The notes under the pieces: generated by a model
The model's input: the letters and a program-made list of their open reading frames with translations, nothing else
Told to the model about the DNA's origin: nothing
Database searches by the model: none
Made by a program: the position numbers and the translations under genes
Shown here: piece after piece, positions 60,955 through 64,000 of the stretch
Numbering within the stretch: position 1 is the first letter of the stretch
Layout of the letters: the number at the start of each line of letters is the position of its first letter
Assembly: GCA_014904985.1 (NCBI GenBank)
Contig: MU128960.1
Coordinates: forward strand, 1-64,000
Length of the DNA stretch: 64,000 nt
Source: Hydnum rufescens UP504
Taxonomy: Eukaryota > Basidiomycota > Agaricomycetes > Cantharellales > Hydnaceae
Direction: 5' to 3'

Positions 60955-63731
60955 CTAGCCCAGCGATTCAGATTGTTCCAGAAGAGCTACCCAAAGCTGG
61001 TCTTTCGCCGAATCGAGCGACACCATTTGCTTCGCAGCACTGGATAGATCCGCACCAGCCAAATTTGCCCCTGCCTTGACGAGTAGCATTGCAACATCTT
61101 CGTGTCCTTGTCGAGCAGCCTGGAAGTGTAAGAAGCACACGGCTCGTATCAGACGCTTCTGGGTTCGCAATGTTGACATTCCACTTACGTAGTATAAAGA
61201 CGTGTGGTCTAATGAATCCCGCAAATGTACCGAGGCTCCGGATTCCAACAGGACCTCGGTGCAGGCGACACTTCCGCGCAAAGCCGCGGTGTGTAAGGGT
61301 GCGCGCCTAGCAGTATCGAGCGCGTTGACAATCCCCGCAGCTCCACCGCGACTTATAATTGCTGACACTGGGTCCCCTGACTCGGATGCCTCGATACTCG
61401 GGTCGGCAGCAGCTGTGTCAGCCGCGTCGATGCAAAACTTCAAGGCATGGATGTCGTCCTTTGACGCAGCAAGATGAATCAAGTACGGGAGAATGGCTAT
61501 TGCGGTGGAGGCTGCGTCTGATGCCGTCAAAGACCATGAAGCTGTGACATCTTTGGCCCTTTCAGTAAGGCTTTGAGATGGTGGTGCCTCGATTTGTAGG
61601 GCACCGAACGAAGAGTAGGTTGATGAAGCCGGTGTGTTCGTCGACAGTCGAAGCAGGTGAGCCATAACACTCTGAACACCGTCAAGGCCAGACGGTACAG
61701 ACGCACTGAGCCCAACGGGCACAGTTAACTCCCCTCGCAGGGGTATTTCCATAAGCTTGCGAACGTCTGCAGTAGACAATTCTGATTTCGAGAGGAGGTA
61801 AGATAATTTTGTGAGAGCAGCCTGTAGAAAGTCAGTGAGATATGACGCATTCCTCTATTCGGCCGCATATATAAATCGTTACCTCCGGGGTCATGTCCGC
61901 GCCAGGCACAACGCCACCGTCCGCCAAAGATCTCCCTGGTATACGGTAGTAAGGATTAAGGGGAACGAGATGGATTAACTCGAGGATTACCTGCTGCATA
62001 AGTGGCAGTCACACTGCCTTTAGAGCACTGGGAAATAGCCACCACCACAATCCCACGATCGCACGCCTCCTTAATGACATCCATAAGGTCCTTCCGCTGC
62101 GGGGCGTTCCTTTTCGAGTCATGGTGTGTAAGCATGCGACGAGGCATAAAGAGTATAAATGGTCATACCCAGCCCCAAAACTCTGGAGAATAACTCCTTG
62201 GATAGGCGGAGAAAGGAATGTATGCGCAGAAGCCGCGGTGATACCAGGGAATAAGCGAAGGGTAGCTGAAAGCCGGCCTTATGATCATCCTAAAGGGAAA
62301 TAGAACAGACTAATGGGGCGTACCAACGTGGGGACACATGCCTAGCATAAACTACTATAAATAGGTTTTGACAGACGGGAATTTGAAACACTTACTCTTA
62401 TGTGCACGGAATCGTCGTACAGCACGGGGGACCAGAATGTTCCTCCAATTGACAACGATTTGCGTGCCGACTTATGAACAAGAACTAATGTAAGACAGTG
62501 GGAAAACCAAGCGACAGACACTTACCGTCCACAAGGTGTGGGAAGTTAGGACTTGAGAACGCGTCCAAGTCAAACGATGAGTGTTTAAAAACACGATTTC
62601 CGCGATAAAGAGTATGATTGAAGTAGAGGCAACATTCTACTTGAAATGTGAGACCCCGAGAGCAATGGAGACTTCAAATATTTACCTGGGATGATATAGC
62701 GCCCCGCTATAGAGAGTGCACCTAGAAGATTGTCCACGGCATCATTTCGTAGGTGCGAAAGAGGTATTTGAGCACCGGTAACGATCTGAATTGAAACATT
62801 AGCGGGGCGATCGCGTTATTGGTTGTTAGAATATCTAGAACTGACCACAGTCTTTCCGAGATCCTCAAGGAGGAATGAAAGCGCACTGGTTGTATAGCTA
62901 GACGAAAAAACATTGAAATCTGCACATTATCCCTGGATAGACGTACGAACCATATTGTATCAGTGCCTGATAGAATCAAAAATGCATCGAAAAACGAGTA
63001 ATTTAGCTCAATTTCGCTGGCTAAACGTATCCAATCAGAGAACTCCATGTTACTAGGATTTCAATCTTAGATCTTCAGCCACGTCGACCGAAGCTCTCTA
63101 CCTCTCACCTACTATCTATAATGGGCTGCCACTTTGAACATGATTAGTCAGCCTTTTAAAGTTACGCATAGAGTCGTGGTGTGAGTGTGTCTCACCTCCA
63201 ATACAACATATCTGATCCTTTTGTCCGTGGAGCTCGTTGGCGTTATGAGGGAGGGGAGAAAGGTCTCATAAACCCCGTCGCCTAACTGGACAGAGGGGGA
63301 AATATCGTCCTGGAGAGTCACTGGTCTGGTTGATCGGACGGGAAGAGTGCTAGAAGATCCCCTGGTCCCCACAGGGCTTCTATTGCCATCAGGAGTTGCT
63401 GTGCCTCGATGTGTTCTCCATTCAGCAATAGAACTGGAATTTGAGAAGTGAGAGTCCCCCGTAGGATCATTAAATCGACGACTATTTCCCAGTGCAGATG
63501 CGAGATAATGGGGTTCGGGCTGATATCCTGTGGTAGTATTGCGGGGTCTTTTCGAATAAAAATCTTAAAAAAAATTGCTTACCCTTTTCACCTGACAGCA
63601 TTCCTATGCAACCGGAGTTAGTCACTCCTGCTTTGGCTTCCACTGGCCTACTAACCTATGGTTCCGCCAGTATATATGACTAGGATGGTTCGGGCACCTG
63701 TATCAGAATCCATTGGAGTAAGCTTGGTCAT
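60955..63731 (-). CDS. L-asparaginase (ASPG type) with C-terminal ankyrin repeats
   Basis: Cytoplasmic type I L-asparaginase/60-kDa lysophospholipase family: hydrolyses asparagine to aspartate and ammonia. Start MTKLTPMDSDTGARTILVIY at 63731; active-site block YTGGTI, then across an intron GMLSGEKGYQPEPHYLASAL. Then TDKRIRYVVLE, second catalytic block SGTDT in DAFLILSGTDT (intron inside), TTSALSFLLEDLGKTV, IVTGAQIPLSHLRNDAVDNL, GVILQSFGAG then NAPQRKDLMDVIKEACDRGI, VVAISQCSKGSVTATYAAG. Then a linker and ankyrin repeats: RRAPLHTAALRGSVACTEVL, AARQGHEDVAMLLVKAGANL, ending LLEQSESLG at 60955. The ankyrin tail is typical of fungal and animal ASPG enzymes. At least ten introns. No frame break seen. 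Confidence 0.92.
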
Positions 63732-64000
63732 GAAAGGAAATAAAAGAACACCGGCGGTTGCCGACCCCTGGGTAGCCAAAATGCCTCCTACTCACCTGAG
63801 CACCGGAGAAACACGGCCCGTAATAGCGCATTTCCATTTCTATTTTGGAGGCACACCTCAGGGATGATGGAGGATCGGATGCCGAAATGGACTGACCGTA
63901 TGTCCTTTACAGCGATACTCATATCGATAGGGAAGTTTGATTTTGTTGCCCATCCAACAACCAAGAAGAATTGAATTGAGCATGTGAGCTATGTTCCGGG
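63732..64000. other. Upstream flank of the asparaginase gene
   Basis: 269 bp to the window end, no gene seen; presumably the asparaginase promoter. The start of another gene may lie beyond the border. Confidence 0.4.

Overview
The window is nuclear DNA of a filamentous basidiomycete. Nearly every gene is cut by short GT-AG introns of about 45-90 bp, genes are packed on both strands with small gaps, and the proteins (PL14-type lyase, secreted 'glycopeptide', thaumatin-like protein, F-box and BTB proteins, a coiled-coil protein resembling the DUF6697 family) are typical of Agaricomycetes. A Rhizoctonia/Ceratobasidiaceae-like fungus is my guess, not something the sequence proves. I see no tRNA, rRNA, CRISPR array or complete transposon.

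Layout. 0-12.6 kb: glyoxalase-like protein, Ser/Thr kinase, splicing factor SF3B4, an unrecognised protein, a large cysteine-rich type I membrane protein and a secreted PL14-like lyase. 13.4-27.3 kb is the accessory, duplicated part: two copies of a secreted glycopeptide gene, each head-to-head with a thaumatin-like gene (one intact, two relics), then two copies of a block made of a coiled-coil gene, a formamidopyrimidine-DNA glycosylase (Fpg) gene and the 3' end of UTP5. The upstream block is decayed and the downstream block is the better one. 27.3-64 kb is dense housekeeping: UTP5, a short-chain dehydrogenase, F-box and BTB proteins, CCA1, LAS1, an SSK2-type MAPKKK, an RnpA-like protein, DDX41, ERF2, BRX1, a three-KH protein, UBC9, mS38, a HAD phosphatase, a Csm1-like protein and an ankyrin-tailed asparaginase.

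How the genes fit together. Many act on RNA: SF3B4 and DDX41 in splicing; UTP5, LAS1 and BRX1 in ribosome assembly; CCA1 in tRNA 3'-end repair; mS38 in the mitoribosome. CCA1 and LAS1 share a 50-bp divergent promoter. The glycopeptide and thaumatin-like genes form divergent pairs of small secreted proteins.

Quality note. At about ten places an otherwise well-conserved reading frame needs one extra or one fewer base, mostly in short runs of one base. I annotate those genes as single loci and flag the sites. Exon borders quoted come from reading the sequence and were not checked with transcripts.
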